Assembly: GCF_047496725.1 (NCBI RefSeq)
Contig: NC_132975.1
Location: forward strand, 2,466,501 to 2,530,500
Direction of reading: 5' to 3'
DNA: 64,000 nt
Source of the DNA: Anoplolepis gracilipes
Lineage: Eukaryota > Arthropoda > Insecta > Hymenoptera > Formicidae
Below, piece after piece: positions 1 to 11,082 of this stretch (position 1 is the first letter of the stretch; each line of letters begins with the position of its first letter). Position numbers and translations under genes: made by a program. The notes under the pieces are model-generated. The model saw nothing but the letters and a program-made list of their open reading frames with translations. It had not been told where the DNA came from and made no database searches.

Positions 1-150
1 TGTTAAGCTCCGCGTATATCAACAGTTTTGCTTTTTGAGTCTTTCTTTTGGTCATGAGTTCCATAATTTCTTTGATCATCCATTCCTTCTTCCTTTCTGT
101 ATCGCGAGGTCTTGTTATCTGGTTGAGATTTGTGTTCTCGTTATTGCCGC
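1..150 (-). pseudogene. Possible Harbinger accessory (Myb/MADF-like) protein fragment
   Basis: On the minus strand, an open stretch of about 48 codons runs off the left edge of the window. It is rich in Lys, Arg and Glu and contains the segment ERKKEWMIKEIMEL. Harbinger transposons usually carry a second gene for a Myb/SANT or MADF-like DNA-binding protein next to the transposase, and this fragment lies downstream of a Harbinger transposase on the same strand. Composition and position are the only support; no complete helix-turn-helix can be seen. An overlapping plus-strand reading of 86 codons has no recognisable feature and I do not treat it as a gene. Confidence 0.25.
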
Positions 151-427
151 CTTATCGCTATTGGAAGATGTTAAAAAATTTGTACTTAATTTAATGGGTG
201 GCCTGTTTTTTTTTGCAGGTGAGTGTATTTATAATCTCTTATTTTTCAAACTAGAAATTAGAAAAAAGTATATCAAAGATTTAGAAGAGGACTAATAAAG
301 TAATAATTTTATATACACACATAAAAATTAATTTATTTTAAATTAAGTAACAAAAATAAATTGAACTATTTATTTATTATAATTTGATTTTACAATTATT
401 TAAACCTCTACAAATATAGTCTTTTTG

Positions 428-2635
428 TCATGAAACCTCACCAGCAGGAGTCATTAAATACTCTGCTATGGCATTTCGTTGCTTGTATGCTTCTGTTGTT
501 GATCGATGAGCAATAGTTGACTGGATGCATTCAATTCCTCCTGAAGAATATATATTTCTCCATGTCCCAGATATAATATCTTCTTGTTCCACATCAATAA
601 AATGAGAAGGACAACATGTTCCGTTTTAAATTTAATTTGAATCATTAATTGTTTTTAAAAAATTATGCAGACATATAGTTGCAATTACTATTTTATCTAC
701 AGTTTTCGGATGCGTGCATATAGGTTTTCTGAATACACGCCATCGTGATACAAGAATACCGAATGCGTTTTCAATTATTCTCCTGGCTCGTGACAATCTG
801 TAGTTAAAAATTGCTTTTTTTGTTTCTAAATTTCGACCAGAATATGGCCTCATCATATTTTTGGATAATTGAAATGCTTCATCAGCAACAAAGAAGCACG
901 GTGTTCTTGTATTACTTCCAAGCAAATGAGCTTCACATCGTGATAAATTTAAATTGTCATCAAGTAAAGCTTTGTCAAATTCAGATCTTGAAAATATTCC
1001 TACGTCATTGTTGCTGCCATATGCTCCACAGTCTATTAATGTAAATTTGTAATTACTGTTACATGCTGCCATCAATACTATACTAAAAGTTTTCTTGTAA
1101 TTGTAGTATGAGCTTCCCGAGTTTGATGGTGCTTGTACATGCTGTATTTGCACATGTTTGCCATCTACTGCTTTGGAAAGTTTCATTCTTTCCAAAATCC
1201 TTCATAGATTTTTATCCATTCTTCTTCATTAGGTGCTTGAAGATATATTGGTGCCAATATTTCACCAATTAAGGCACATGTTTCCTTGATTATATCACGT
1301 ACTGTCGATTTTCCAATTCTAAAGGCAAACGCAACGGATAAAATTTGATCTTCTGTGGCAAGATGTCTAAAACAATATATATAAACATTTAATTAAATAA
1401 ATAAATTTTGATATTTGGTAAATATTAAATTATTAAAATAAATGCATACCTTAGAGTCAAAGCTAGGCGATGTTCAGGTATTAAAACTTGTTACGGACTG
1501 CGACAGAATTGGTATCATGTAAGTTGGCCATAAGTTTAGAATTGCGAGATCGATAAGCGAAATCCATATCAGTGGGAGCGATTACATAACTCGCCGCGGT
1601 GGCAGCACCCCCCGAGCCGCGAACGGCGCGATCTCAGAACGAATCGCGACGTATCGATTATCCGCGTTGATCAATGACGCGCCGGCGCACTCGCTTCCTT
1701 TCCGTTTTCGGTACTTCCTTCTTGTTCAGGCCGTCGACCCGATAGGACGTGTATCCGCGTGCTCTACGTTCCGTGGGAACAGAGTTCACGCTCGCGATAT
1801 TCGGAGGCTCTCCATCTTAAGCACGTTCGTATTGTGCGCTCGGCGTTTCTCTCAGAACAAGGAGCCGAATCGGTCGCGTAACAACCGCACGATTCGTATC
1901 GAAGGACTGTGATTCGTCACGTAGTGATTCGCCATTGCAAGTTAGCGTTCGGCGGATGTCGTGTCAAGATCTCCAGTCACACAGTTAATTTCCTCGTGCT
2001 GTCAAGATATTCGTTCGTGTCGTGAGTGCGATCGCTCATGTCGTCGCGAAACCCGCTTGTGTCGTGTGCGAACATATCGGCGTCCTTGATCAACGCGACC
2101 AAAACCACGTGTATAGCAGTCTTGAGTGCGAGCGTAAATCGGCTATCCTCGCTCTCTCGCCCCGCAACGGACAAAGGTAACCAACATTTCCCGTCGGGAA
2201 AATTGGTAATTACGGCGGCCATTTCGTACGCCCAGGAGCGGGCTTCTTCAGTCCACGTGTTACACACGTGATTTTGTGTGCGAGTTCTTTGTGGATTGTA
2301 AGATTATGATATTTGAGTGTAATAAAATGTTTATCGTGAATTGTTAATCCACGCGTACTTTCGATCCGACACTGGTTTAAATCACGATCTCTTCAGCGCA
2401 CCAATCGGAGAACGAACCACCTTATCCGCACATCCTGCTGGTCCTTCGAATACAATTCTAAATCACACACCCATTCCGAGACAACGCTCGATGACTTTTT
2501 TTGGTCAAAACCGGTTTCATCATTTCTAAGAGTTGATTGAAAATGGGTACAGACATTTTTGTATAACAGAAAAACATGCAAGGATCTTTTTTAATTTCTT
2601 GAAATAAATGATTCAAATATCCTTAATGAAAACGA
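428..2635 (-). pseudogene. PIF/Harbinger transposase pseudogene, split by an LTR insertion
   Basis: This is a DDE-type transposase of the PIF/Harbinger (HARBI1-like) family, which cuts and pastes its own element. The N-terminal part reads from about 2635 to 2484 (GYLNHLFQEIKKD, then LLEMMKPVLTKKSHRA). The gene resumes at 1488 with IPEHRLALTLR. An intron with GT...AG ends lies at about 1377-1447. The first catalytic Asp is in DGKHVQIQ, the second in a DCGAYGSNND segment, and the Glu in RRIIENAFGILVSRWRVF. The C-terminal part (from CCPSHFIDVEQED) ends at 428. Lesions seen are a TGG-to-TGA type stop and a one-base frame change at about 1175-1195, two in-frame TAA codons near 610-635, and the 1 kb insertion. 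The gene is dead. Family assignment is firm from motif order; the exact start is not determined. Confidence 0.85.
1489..2483. mobile_element. Solo-LTR-like insertion within the Harbinger gene
   Basis: This 995 bp stretch begins TGTTACGG and ends GAGACA, the TG...CA ends expected of a retrotransposon LTR. It is more GC-rich than its flanks. An AATAAA signal lies at 2321-2326 on the plus strand, late in the element, which suggests plus orientation. It separates two pieces of one Harbinger reading frame, so its limits are set by the host gene. The flanking pentamers AAACT (1484-1488) and ACGCT (2484-2488) match at 3 of 5 positions and could be a worn target duplication. No gag or pol is present. 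Assignment to BEL/Pao or Gypsy is not possible from this sequence alone. Confidence 0.6.
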
Positions 2636-2639
2636 TTCA

Positions 2640-3205
2640 TATTAATTGGCTGTAGCCAATATTCTCGATTAGTCCAACAACGAGATATTCGTATTTTTAA
2701 TGCATAAATACCAATAATTAATATAAATAATGCATGTGTCAACAGTTCTTCCTCGTTATTTTGTCTATAAAACAAATATTAATAAATATTAACATATTGT
2801 GTTAAAAATTTTGATGTTAGCTTCATTTTTTTATTAGATATGTACTACTTTTCTCTAAGTATGTTACAATTTTTAACCTTATCTGACTGTTGCGTAAGAC
2901 AATCACTTACCTAAAAGGAACGACGATTTTACTAGGAGTATATGTTTACGATATGAATATATTTAGCACAAGATATGATCAGAAACTCTCGTTAGAGCAA
3001 CGGGCTGTAATTTTGCAATGACAGTGAGAAGATTTGATGTTAGCTACGCAATGTGCAGGTTTAACATTTAATAATGCAGGTAACTTTGTAGTAATCTGTG
3101 GAAAGTCATTCTTTATATCTTGTTAAATAGTAATATATTAATGCTAACACATACACACACATACAAGTTCATTATTAATATATTTATGTATATTAATATA
3201 TTATT
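2640..3205. other. AT-rich stretch without a recognised gene
   Basis: About 570 bp of AT-rich DNA. A short open segment around 2965-3070 is interrupted by stops and matches nothing I recognise. A CA-type microsatellite lies around 3150-3165. The right end (TATTAATATATT) is nearly repeated just outside the right end of the following element at 11276, consistent with a target-site duplication in AT-rich DNA. Confidence 0.5.
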
Positions 3206-3487
3206 ACAGAGTGTTCCCGAATTAGTGGATCAACTCTGGTGGGTAGATAGAGCGTGTTAAACTGAAGAGAAAAATCTTATATTATTTTGCTAAACTCGCA
3301 ATAATTAATGAGATATAAATTATTAAAGATCGGCCAATTCATGCAAGTATAAGCGCGCGGCGCGAAGAAGCCTCCTACTTCTTAGTTGATACTAGGCGCG
3401 CGGCTAGACATAAACGCAGAGCGCACGTGTCTCTTTTAGTACGCCCTTTGTACGTTCTTTGTACATCCTTTGTAGAGCGCTCCGCCT

Positions 3488-3502
3488 ACTGTCTCACCGC
3501 GC
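3488..3502. repeat. LINE target-site duplication, copy 1 of 3
   Basis: ACTGTCTCACCGCGC, immediately left of the 5'-truncated LINE copy A. The same 15 bp recurs at 6227-6241 and 11068-11082, the 3' borders of LINE copies A and B. Confidence 0.85.
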
Positions 3503-6226
3503 TTGCTGGAGTATCGTTCTGCTGGAGTATCGTTCTTCACGAAGGCAGTACTGTAGGGGGGTGAAGCGGGCGAAACTCGCTAGCTGGCGGAAGTTCGTCA
3601 CATCGCACGGCAACTGGGAGCCCTGGGGCTTCGTTTACAAGCAACAGGCGAGCAAACTCCAGGTTGAGAGGGTGCTAAGCACACTTCGGTGTGGTGAATA
3701 TTCCACAAAGTCACTAGGGGAGACTGCTAGTTACCTCCTGGATGTGCACATCCCAGATGACCGGGAGATAGAAGACACGCTCGAACAGCGTGAAATTAGA
3801 AACGCATGCAGGGTCGCTCCCGATACAGCCGACGCCTCTTTCTTCACGGAGGCGGAAATGGCTCGCGCGATGAAAACTTTTAAAAACAATAAAGCTCCGG
3901 GTTTAGATCTAGTCGAGGTCGCCGTACTCAAGGCGGCCTGTAAAATAATCCCCGGTCAGTTAGTTAGGCTTTTCAACGGGTGTCTTCAGTGGGGCGTCTT
4001 TCCTTCTGTCTGGAAGGAGGGTTCACTCCGAATCCTGCTGAAAGGCGAAGACAAGGACGAGAGAGACCCGAAATCCTACAGACCCATATGTCTCCTCTCC
4101 GTAGTAGGAAAACTTTTCGAGAAGCTTATAAAAGCTCGTCTGCTAGACACGTCACTGGCACCGGGGAAGGTCTCCGATCGACAATTCGGGTTCATGCCCG
4201 GAAGGTCGACGGAGGAAGCTGTCGTGGAGTTGCGACGGATGGTCTCTGCCTCCGAAAGGAGGTATGCCGTTGCGCTTCTCTTCGACATTTCCGGGGCTTT
4301 TGACAATGTCTGGTGGCCCCTTGTGTTAGATAGCCTTAAGAAACGAGATTGTCCGCGTAATATTTTTGAAGTACTCCGGAGTTACTTTAGCGATCGAAGT
4401 GTAAAAATTTCTCTTAGCTCCGCGGAGGTGTCCAAGCGGGCCGAGAGGGGATGCCCTCAGGGTTCCGTTCTGGGCCCGACCTGCTGGAACCTCATGTTTG
4501 ATGGCCTATTGAGATTACTGGAAGACGTGATTCCAGATAGATTCGCCGCGTACGCGGACGACCTCGTGGTCGTCATAAACGGAAACTCGCGAAGAGAACT
4601 TGAAACAGAAGGCCAACGTGTAGTTAACATAATAACAGAATGGTATAGGTCCGCGAAACTTCAGATTTCCGAGCGTAAAACTGAAGCCATCATTCTGAAA
4701 TCCGACGCGATCGCGAGAAACCCGATAGGTAGACGGGGAGGAGCACGACCGGATAGGAAGCGAAAAACAAGCAAGAAAACCGTCGACTTCGATAACAGAC
4801 CGCCAATTATTAAAATCGGTGAAACGAAAATAGGGTTTAAGCAAACGGTTAGGTACCTTGGCGTCTATTTGGATAGAAATTTAAAGGTCAGAACGCACTG
4901 CGAATATTTAAACAGCAAAGTCGGGCAGCTGTTCGAGAAATTAGGTAGAGTAGCGAGAGCCCATTGGGGCCTGCGTTTTAGGACACTCTCCACAATCTAC
5001 CGGGGCGTGTTCGCACCGACAGTGGCTTATGCCGCTGCGGGGTGGGCCGACCTGTGTACGGAGAGAGATATTAGAATTCTGAGAGCCTTGCAGCGTCGAG
5101 TCCTAATTTCAATGACTGGCGCATACCGCACGGCTTCGTGGGAGTCGCTTTGCGTCGTCGGAGGAGCGACTCCTGTAGATATAGTTCTTCGCGAAGGTGC
5201 CGCGCGTTATAACGTTAGGTCGGGAAAAGACGCCAAGATCGGCAATATTGAGATCCCCGCCGGAACCGAAAGAAAAACCGCAATCGTAGGAATTAAAAAC
5301 GAGGCGATAAATATGTGGCAGACCCGATGGAACTCTTCAAGTAAGGGTCGTACCACGTTCGCCTTCTTTAGGGACGTGCGAGATAGGCTAGCTGCGCGTT
5401 CGCTAGAAATAAATCATTGGAGCACACAGGTCCTCACTGGACACGGGGATTTTAGAGAAAGACTCGCGTCGTTAGGTCTCGTGGAAAGTGACGTGTGCAT
5501 TTGCGGAGGTGGAATTGATTCAGTCCAGCACTTCTTGCTGGAATGTCCCCTCTTTGACGCGCAGAGAGAGATACTGCGAAGCGTCGTACCGGAAGGTGAA
5601 TGGCAGTGGCCGGATGTGGCACGCTTCTTCGTGTCAAACCCAGAGGCCCCTTCCGTATTCACCGATTTTTGCCGAGAATCCCTCTGGCTGAAGGGATACG
5701 AATCGTAGATTGTATACTAGGTAGGTCCGTTGTTCAACCGAAGAGGTCGGAGCCTTCGGGTATGGGGGTGTGACCCCGTAATCTTCTCGGGACAACCACG
5801 CTCTCGAGCAGCGTTCGCGTCGCGTTAGAGGAAATTAGGTAGGACTCCATTTACCCTATTACGCCCACCTATCCCACCATTCCCTTCGCCCGACAGGGTC
5901 AGAAGCATTCATCCAGGTCGGGATGCAAATGGACAGGCCTCCCCGTGGTCCCCGTGGGCACGACGGATAAGATAGCGGGGTGAAAGAGTCGGATAGTGGC
6001 GAATGCCAGCCGGCGGAGTTTATGTCACCCTAAGGAAGAAAGGATGGGCTTATTCGTCGTGGCCAAACTGTCCATCCTGCACACACGAACCAGCAGGCGC
6101 TACTGGATTTTTCCATCGCCCGTCTCGGGGCGGTTCCGATAGACAGTGGATGTAAAAATGTGGCGTATGCCTGAAAGGGCGAGGTAGCACGGGCCTTTCC
6201 CATTCGTGGGAACGGCTCACACATTA
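3503..6226 (+). mobile_element. R1-like LINE copy A, 5'-truncated
   Basis: A 2.7 kb LINE that matches copy B from about 8365 to its 3' end. Its 5' junction shows the 16 bp segment GCTGGAGTATCGTTCT twice in a row (3505-3536), whereas copy B has it once, a typical scar of abortive target-primed insertion. It ends CACACATTA without a poly(A) tail, directly followed by the 15 bp target duplication. It inserted into the left target duplication of copy B and is the younger of the two, in agreement with its undamaged reading frame. A GC-rich 3' untranslated region runs from 5709 to 6226. Confidence 0.85.
3504..5708 (+). CDS. LINE ORF2, partial: reverse transcriptase and C-terminal zinc-knuckle region
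   Basis: This is the reverse transcriptase part of an R1-clade LINE ORF2, used for target-primed reverse transcription of the element RNA. About 735 uninterrupted codons remain after 5' truncation; the apurinic-type endonuclease found in copy B is missing. Visible motifs are FKNNKAPGLD, the fingers segment SYRPICLLS, LLFDISGAFDNVWW (catalytic Asp), RGCPQGSVLGP, and YADD at 4551-4562 (the two catalytic Asp residues). A C-terminal CICGG...HFLLEC pattern is the Cys/His knuckle typical of this clade. No RNase H domain is seen. The reading frame runs into flanking DNA at 3459, so the true start is lost. Copy B at 8365-10549 is the same gene with stops. The lack of lesions indicates a recent insertion. 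Confidence 0.85.
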   Translation, partial: CWSIVLLEYRSSRRQYCRGVKRAKLASWRKFVTSHGNWEPWGFVYKQQASKLQVERVLSTLRCGEYSTKSLGETASYLLDVHIPDDREIEDTLEQREIRNACRVAPDTADASFFTEAEMARAMKTFKNNKAPGLDLVEVAVLKAACKIIPGQLVRLFNGCLQWGVFPSVWKEGSLRILLKGEDKDERDPKSYRPICLLSVVGKLFEKLIKARLLDTSLAPGKVSDRQFGFMPGRSTEEAVVELRRMVSASERRYAVALLFDISGAFDNVWWPLVLDSLKKRDCPRNIFEVLRSYFSDRSVKISLSSAEVSKRAERGCPQGSVLGPTCWNLMFDGLLRLLEDVIPDRFAAYADDLVVVINGNSRRELETEGQRVVNIITEWYRSAKLQISERKTEAIILKSDAIARNPIGRRGGARPDRKRKTSKKTVDFDNRPPIIKIGETKIGFKQTVRYLGVYLDRNLKVRTHCEYLNSKVGQLFEKLGRVARAHWGLRFRTLSTIYRGVFAPTVAYAAAGWADLCTERDIRILRALQRRVLISMTGAYRTASWESLCVVGGATPVDIVLREGAARYNVRSGKDAKIGNIEIPAGTERKTAIVGIKNEAINMWQTRWNSSSKGRTTFAFFRDVRDRLAARSLEINHWSTQVLTGHGDFRERLASLGLVESDVCICGGGIDSVQHFLLECPLFDAQREILRSVVPEGEWQWPDVARFFVSNPEAPSVFTDFCRESLWLKGYES

Positions 6227-6240
6227 ACTGTCTCACCGCG

Positions 6241-6241
<1 letters not shown>
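6227..6241. repeat. LINE target-site duplication, copy 2 of 3
   Basis: ACTGTCTCACCGCGC, shared border: the right target duplication of LINE copy A and the left one of copy B. Confidence 0.85.
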
Positions 6242-6272
<31 letters not shown>

Positions 6273-9200
6273 CCCCTCCTAATTTCATGCGGGTGCTCCC
6301 GCGGGATGAGGGTGCGGAGCGGTGGGTGCTCCTGCCGTGAAGCGTCCCTCAGTGGGAGCCGGTCGGGACCCTCGCCCGAAGGACTGGATGGGTGACTCAG
6401 TCACCCGCCGGGCCAGAGGCGGGGACCACCCCGATCCCAGTGACTCCCACGTGTGAGTGTGTGTGTGCGTGTGATTAATTTTCCATTTATTTTCAAGAAC
6501 TTTATTTTCAGGTACAATCGGGTTTTGGATGTTGCCGTCTGTGGCTTCGTCGGCTAGGGCGGTCGTTAGGTCGTCGTTGTCGTCACGGTCGCTTTTGTCG
6601 AGGTCGGGCCCGCATAACGTCTAAAGACTAAGGTGTTAGGAACCGTGCTTAGGGTCTGCATGATCGCGTAGACGAAAAATGTCGCGGTCGCGAACGGTCC
6701 GTCCCGGGATACCTGCCGTCCTCCCGGTGTATCTAGGCTTGGCGGCGTAAAGGTGGCTCTACGTCGCTCGACCACCCCTTCCACCGTACTCGTGGGAATC
6801 ACAATGAAATTCAATAAAATCTTTGACGTGGTGAGGAGGAGTGCCCGCCTGGCCGACCGCTTCCGGTCTGGCGCGGCCGCGAGTAGGGAAGCGCGGGGTG
6901 TCTCCGTCGTTGAGTCGTGGGTCTGCTCGACCGCGTGCTCGGTGGCGGCCTCCGCCTCCTCGAGAGCGCCTCACCGAGCTGTGCGCGGGCCCGTGACACA
7001 ATACGCGATGGCGCACAGCCCCGAGATTGCGGTCTTCCTGCCGCTAGAACCGCGTTAGTTAATCGCGAAGCAACCGGGATTAGATTCGCGTACGTTGTGT
7101 TAGAGCGCTGTCTCATTACTACGATTAGGTCGGCGTCGGTCAATTTAGCGCGAGAATCGGAGACCGGCGTCAAACAAATAGCGCGCGAGATAGAAAAGCC
7201 CGCGATTAAACCCGCGATTAGACCCGCGCTTAGATCCGCGAACATTGCGACAACGGTGCGAAAGACGGTTAGATTCGCGGACCCAACCCCACCCCACACA
7301 GCGAGTGGCCCGGCGCCACAGGAATTAGGTAGGATAAACTCTAGCTTAGGTAGTGCGTCCACGGGTGTTAGGATACTGCAGCTGAACATGCGACGTTCGG
7401 CTGTAGTAACGGGTGAGGTACGTCAACTCGTAGTCGAAAAGCGACTTGACGTCTTAGTATTGCAGGAACCACACGTCGGGAAACAAGGTTCGGGTTACAA
7501 AGTCGTAGGATTAGGCATAGGGATGAGGGTTGCCGCAGTGCGCTCACAACGTCCGTGGGCAGCAGTGGTAATCTGCAATCCCAATTTAGATACGGTTTTC
7601 GTCTCGCAGCTTAGCACTACGCATTGTGTCTGCGTGGAAGTGCGGGCCCCCAGCTTCTCCTTCTACGTTGTCTCGTGTTACTTCCAGTACAGCTACGAGA
7701 TTGAGAAGCACCTCAGCCACCTCGAAACGGTGCTTCGTTCACTGAGGGGGGAGAGACTTATTATAGGTGTAGACGCCAATGCTCGATCGTCACTCTGGGG
7801 TCCCCAACAGACAGACGATAGAGGTGCCAGATTCGAGGACCTCATCAGGGCACTTGGCTTGTCAGTGGTCAACGATGCTGGACAGCCACCCACCTTTTGG
7901 ACGACAAGGGGTTCGTCATTCATCGACATAACCCTGACGTCGCCCTCCATGAACAAGTTCATCTGTGACTGGAAGATAAGGTGTGACTGGACCACCAGTG
8001 ACCACAGGGCTGTGGACATAAGATTGAGATTGCCGAAAGAGTCAGGTGCCGATCAGGGCGCTGGGAACACGAGGTTCGACACAAGTCGGGCCGACTGGGA
8101 ACGGTTCTCTGTCACCCTGACAGATCTTTCAAGATCGCAACTGGAGGCTATCGATCTGTGCTCCGCAATAGAAGTAGAGAAAATGGCAGAAACGCTCACA
8201 GTGGTGCTTACGCAGACCTGTGCTGCGTCAATGCCCAGAAAGCGCAAATTTAGGAAGTCCAACCCGTGGTGGACTAAAAAACTAACGATAGTTAAGAAAC
8301 AGGTATATAGGTTGCGCCGTGCCCTTCAGGGAGGGCGAGAGGACCCTACTTACCTCCGGGTGCTGCTGGAGTATCGTTCTTCACAAAGGCAGTACTGTAG
8401 GGGGGTGAGGCGGGCGAAACTCGCAAGCTGGCGGAAGTTCGTCACATCGCACGGCAACCGGGAGCCCTGGGGCTTCGTTTACAAGCAACAGGCGAGCAAA
8501 CTCCAGGTTGAGGGGGTGCTAAGTACACTCCGGTGTGGCGAATATTCCACAAAATCACTAGGGGGACCGCTAGTTACCTCCTGGATGTGCACATCCCAGA
8601 TGACCGGGAGATAGAAGACACGCTCGAACAGCGTGAAATTAGAAACGCATGCAGGGTCGCTCCCGATACACCCGACGCCTCTTTCTTCACGGAGGCGGAA
8701 ATGGCTCGCGCGGTGAAGACTTTTAAAAACAATAAAGCTCCGGGTTTAGATCTAGTCGAGGTCGCCGTACTCAAGGCGGCCTGTAAAATAATCCCCGGTC
8801 AGTTAGTTAGGCTTTTTAACGGGTGTCTCCAATGGGGCGTCTTTCCTTCTGTCTAGAAGGAGGGTTCACTCCGAATCCTGCTGAAAGGCGAAGACAAGGA
8901 CGAGAGAGACCCGAAATCCTACAGACCCATTTGTCTCCTCTCCGTAGTAGGAAAACTTTTCGAGAAGCTTATAAAAGCTCGTCTGCTAGACACGTCACTG
9001 GCACCGGGGAAGGTCTCCGATCGGCAATTCGGGTTCATGCCCGGAAGGTCGACGGAGGAAGCTGTCGTGGAGTTGCGACGGATGGTCTCTGCCTCCGAAA
9101 GGAGGTACGCTATTGCGCTTCTCTTTGACATTTCCGGGGCTTTTGACAATGTCTGGTGGCCCCTTGTGTTAGATAGCCTTAAGAAACGGGATTGTCCGCG

Positions 9201-11067
9201 TAATATCTTCGAAGTACTCCGGAGTTACTTCAGCGACCGAAGTGTAAAAATTTCTCTTAGCTCCGCGGAAGTGTCCAAGCGGGCCGAGAGGGGGTGCCCT
9301 CAGGGTTCCGTTCTGGGCCCGGCCTGCTGGAACCTCATGTTTGATGGCCTATTGAAAGTACTGGAAGACGTGATTCCAGATAGATTCGCCGCGTACGCGG
9401 ACGACCTCGTGGTCGTCATAAACGGAAACTCGCGAAGAGAACTCGAGACAGAAGGCCAACGTGTAGTTAACATAATAACAGAATAGTGTAGGTCCGCGAA
9501 ACTTCAGATTTCCGAGCGTAAAACTGAAGCCATCATTCTGAAATCCGACGCGATCGCGAAAAACCCGATAGGTAGACGGGGAGGAGCACGACCGGATAGG
9601 AAGCGAAAAACAAATAAGAAAACCGTCGACTTCGAGAATAGACCGCCAATTATTAAAATCGGAAAAACAAAAATAGGGTTTAAGCGAACGGTTAGGTATC
9701 TTGGCGTCTACCTGGATAGAAATTTAAAGGTTAGATCGCACTGCGAATACTTAAACAGCATAGTCGGGCCGCTGTTCGAGAAGTTAGGTAGAGTAGCGAG
9801 AGCCCATTGGAGCCTGCGTTTTAGGACACTCTCCACAATCTACCGGGGCGTGTTCGCACCGACAGTGGCTTATGCCGCTGCGGGGTGGGCCGACCTGTGT
9901 ACGGAGAGATATTAGAATTCTGAAAGCCTTGCAGCGTTGAGTCTTAATTTCAATGACTGGCGCATACCGCACGGCCTCGTGGGAATCACTTTGCGTTGTC
10001 GGAGGAGCGACTCCTGTAGATATAGTTCTTCGTGAAGGTGCCGCGCGTTATAACGTTAGGTCGGGAAAAGACGCCAAGATCGGTAATATTGAGATCCCCG
10101 CCGGAACCGAAAGAAAAACCGCGATCGTAGGAATTAAAAATGAGGCGATAAATATGTGGCAGACCCGATGGAACTCTTCAAGTAAGAGTCGTACCACGTT
10201 TGCCTTCCTTAGGGACGTGCGAGATAGACTAGCTGCGCGTTCGTTGGAAATAAACCATTGGAGCACACAGGTCCTCACTGGACACGGAGATTTTAGGGAA
10301 AGACTCGCGGCGTTAAGTTTCGTGGAAAGTGAAGTGTGCATTTGCGGAGGTGGAGTTGACTCAGTTCAGCACTTCTTGCTGGAATGTCCCCTCTTTGACG
10401 CGCAGAGAGAGATCCTGCGAAGCGTCGTACCGGAAGGTGAATGGCAATGGCCGGATGTGGCACGCTTCTTCGTGTCAAGCCCAGAGGCCCTTTCCGTGTT
10501 CACCGATTTTTGCCGAGAATCCCTCTGGCTGAAGGGATACGAAACGTAGATTATATATTAGGTAGGCGCGTTGTTCAACCGAAGAGGTCGGAGCCTTCGG
10601 GTATGGGGGTGTGACCCCGTAATCTTCTCGGGACAACCACGCTCTCGAGCAGCGTTCGCGTCGCGTTAGATAAAATTAGGTAGGACTCCATTTACCTTGA
10701 TACGCCCACCTATCCCACCATTCCCTTCGCCCGACAGGGTCAGAAGCGTTCATCCAGGTCGGGATGCAAATGGACAGGCCTCCCCGTGGTCCCCATGGGC
10801 ACGACGGATAAGATAGCGGGGTGAAGGAGTCGGATAGTGGCGAATGCCAGTCGGCGGAGTCTATGTCACCCTAAGGAAGGAAGGATGGGCTTATTCGTCG
10901 TGGCCAAACTGTCCATCCTGCACACACGAACCAGCAGGTGCTACTGGATTTTTCCATCGCCCGTCTCGGGGCGATTCCGATAGACAGTGGATGTAAAAAT
11001 GTGGCGTATGCCTGAAAGGGCGAGGTAGCACGGGCTTTTCCCATTCGTGGGAACGGCTCACACATTA
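6242..11067 (+). mobile_element. R1-like LINE copy B, near full length
   Basis: A 4.8 kb LINE between two 15 bp target duplications. The left junction begins with a run of 31 T followed by a GC-rich 5' untranslated region (6273 to about 6900) with a TG microsatellite near 6455-6470. One long ORF carrying endonuclease and reverse transcriptase follows, then a 3' untranslated region ending CACACATTA with no poly(A). No separate gag-like ORF with CCHC knuckles is visible, so it is either a single-ORF element or has lost ORF1. The 3' half is closely similar to copy A. Confidence 0.8.
6917..10549 (+). pseudogene. LINE ORF2 pseudogene: endonuclease, reverse transcriptase, zinc-knuckle region
   Basis: The N-terminal 150 residues are Arg-rich with a short internal repeat (AIKPAIRPALRSA). 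An AP-type endonuclease follows from about 7367 (ILQLNMRRS; LVLQEPH; GVDANARSSLWGP; TTSDHRAVDI near its end), nicking target DNA to prime reverse transcription. The reverse transcriptase runs from about 8530 to 9480 with YADD at about 9394-9405. Compared with copy A the lesions are: one base lost near 8565; TGG to TAG near 8854; TGG to TAG near 9484; two bases lost near 9910 followed by a TGA. The last 198 codons (9953-10549) are open again and end with the CICGG...HFLLEC knuckle. The gene is inactive. R1-clade assignment rests on domain order and absence of RNase H. Confidence 0.85.
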
Positions 11068-11082
11068 ACTGTCTCACCGCGC
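11068..11082. repeat. LINE target-site duplication, copy 3 of 3
   Basis: ACTGTCTCACCGCGC at the 3' border of LINE copy B, followed directly by the right TIR of the host element. Confidence 0.85.

Noticed and set aside
35..295. 86-codon plus-strand ORF at the left edge
   Set aside because: No motif, odd composition, and it lies over the opposite-strand Harbinger-like fragment; a TTTTGCAGGTGAGT motif inside looks like splice sites by chance.
2960..3080. Short coding-like stretch resembling a transposase N-terminus
   Set aside because: Interrupted by stops within 20 codons and without a motif I can name.
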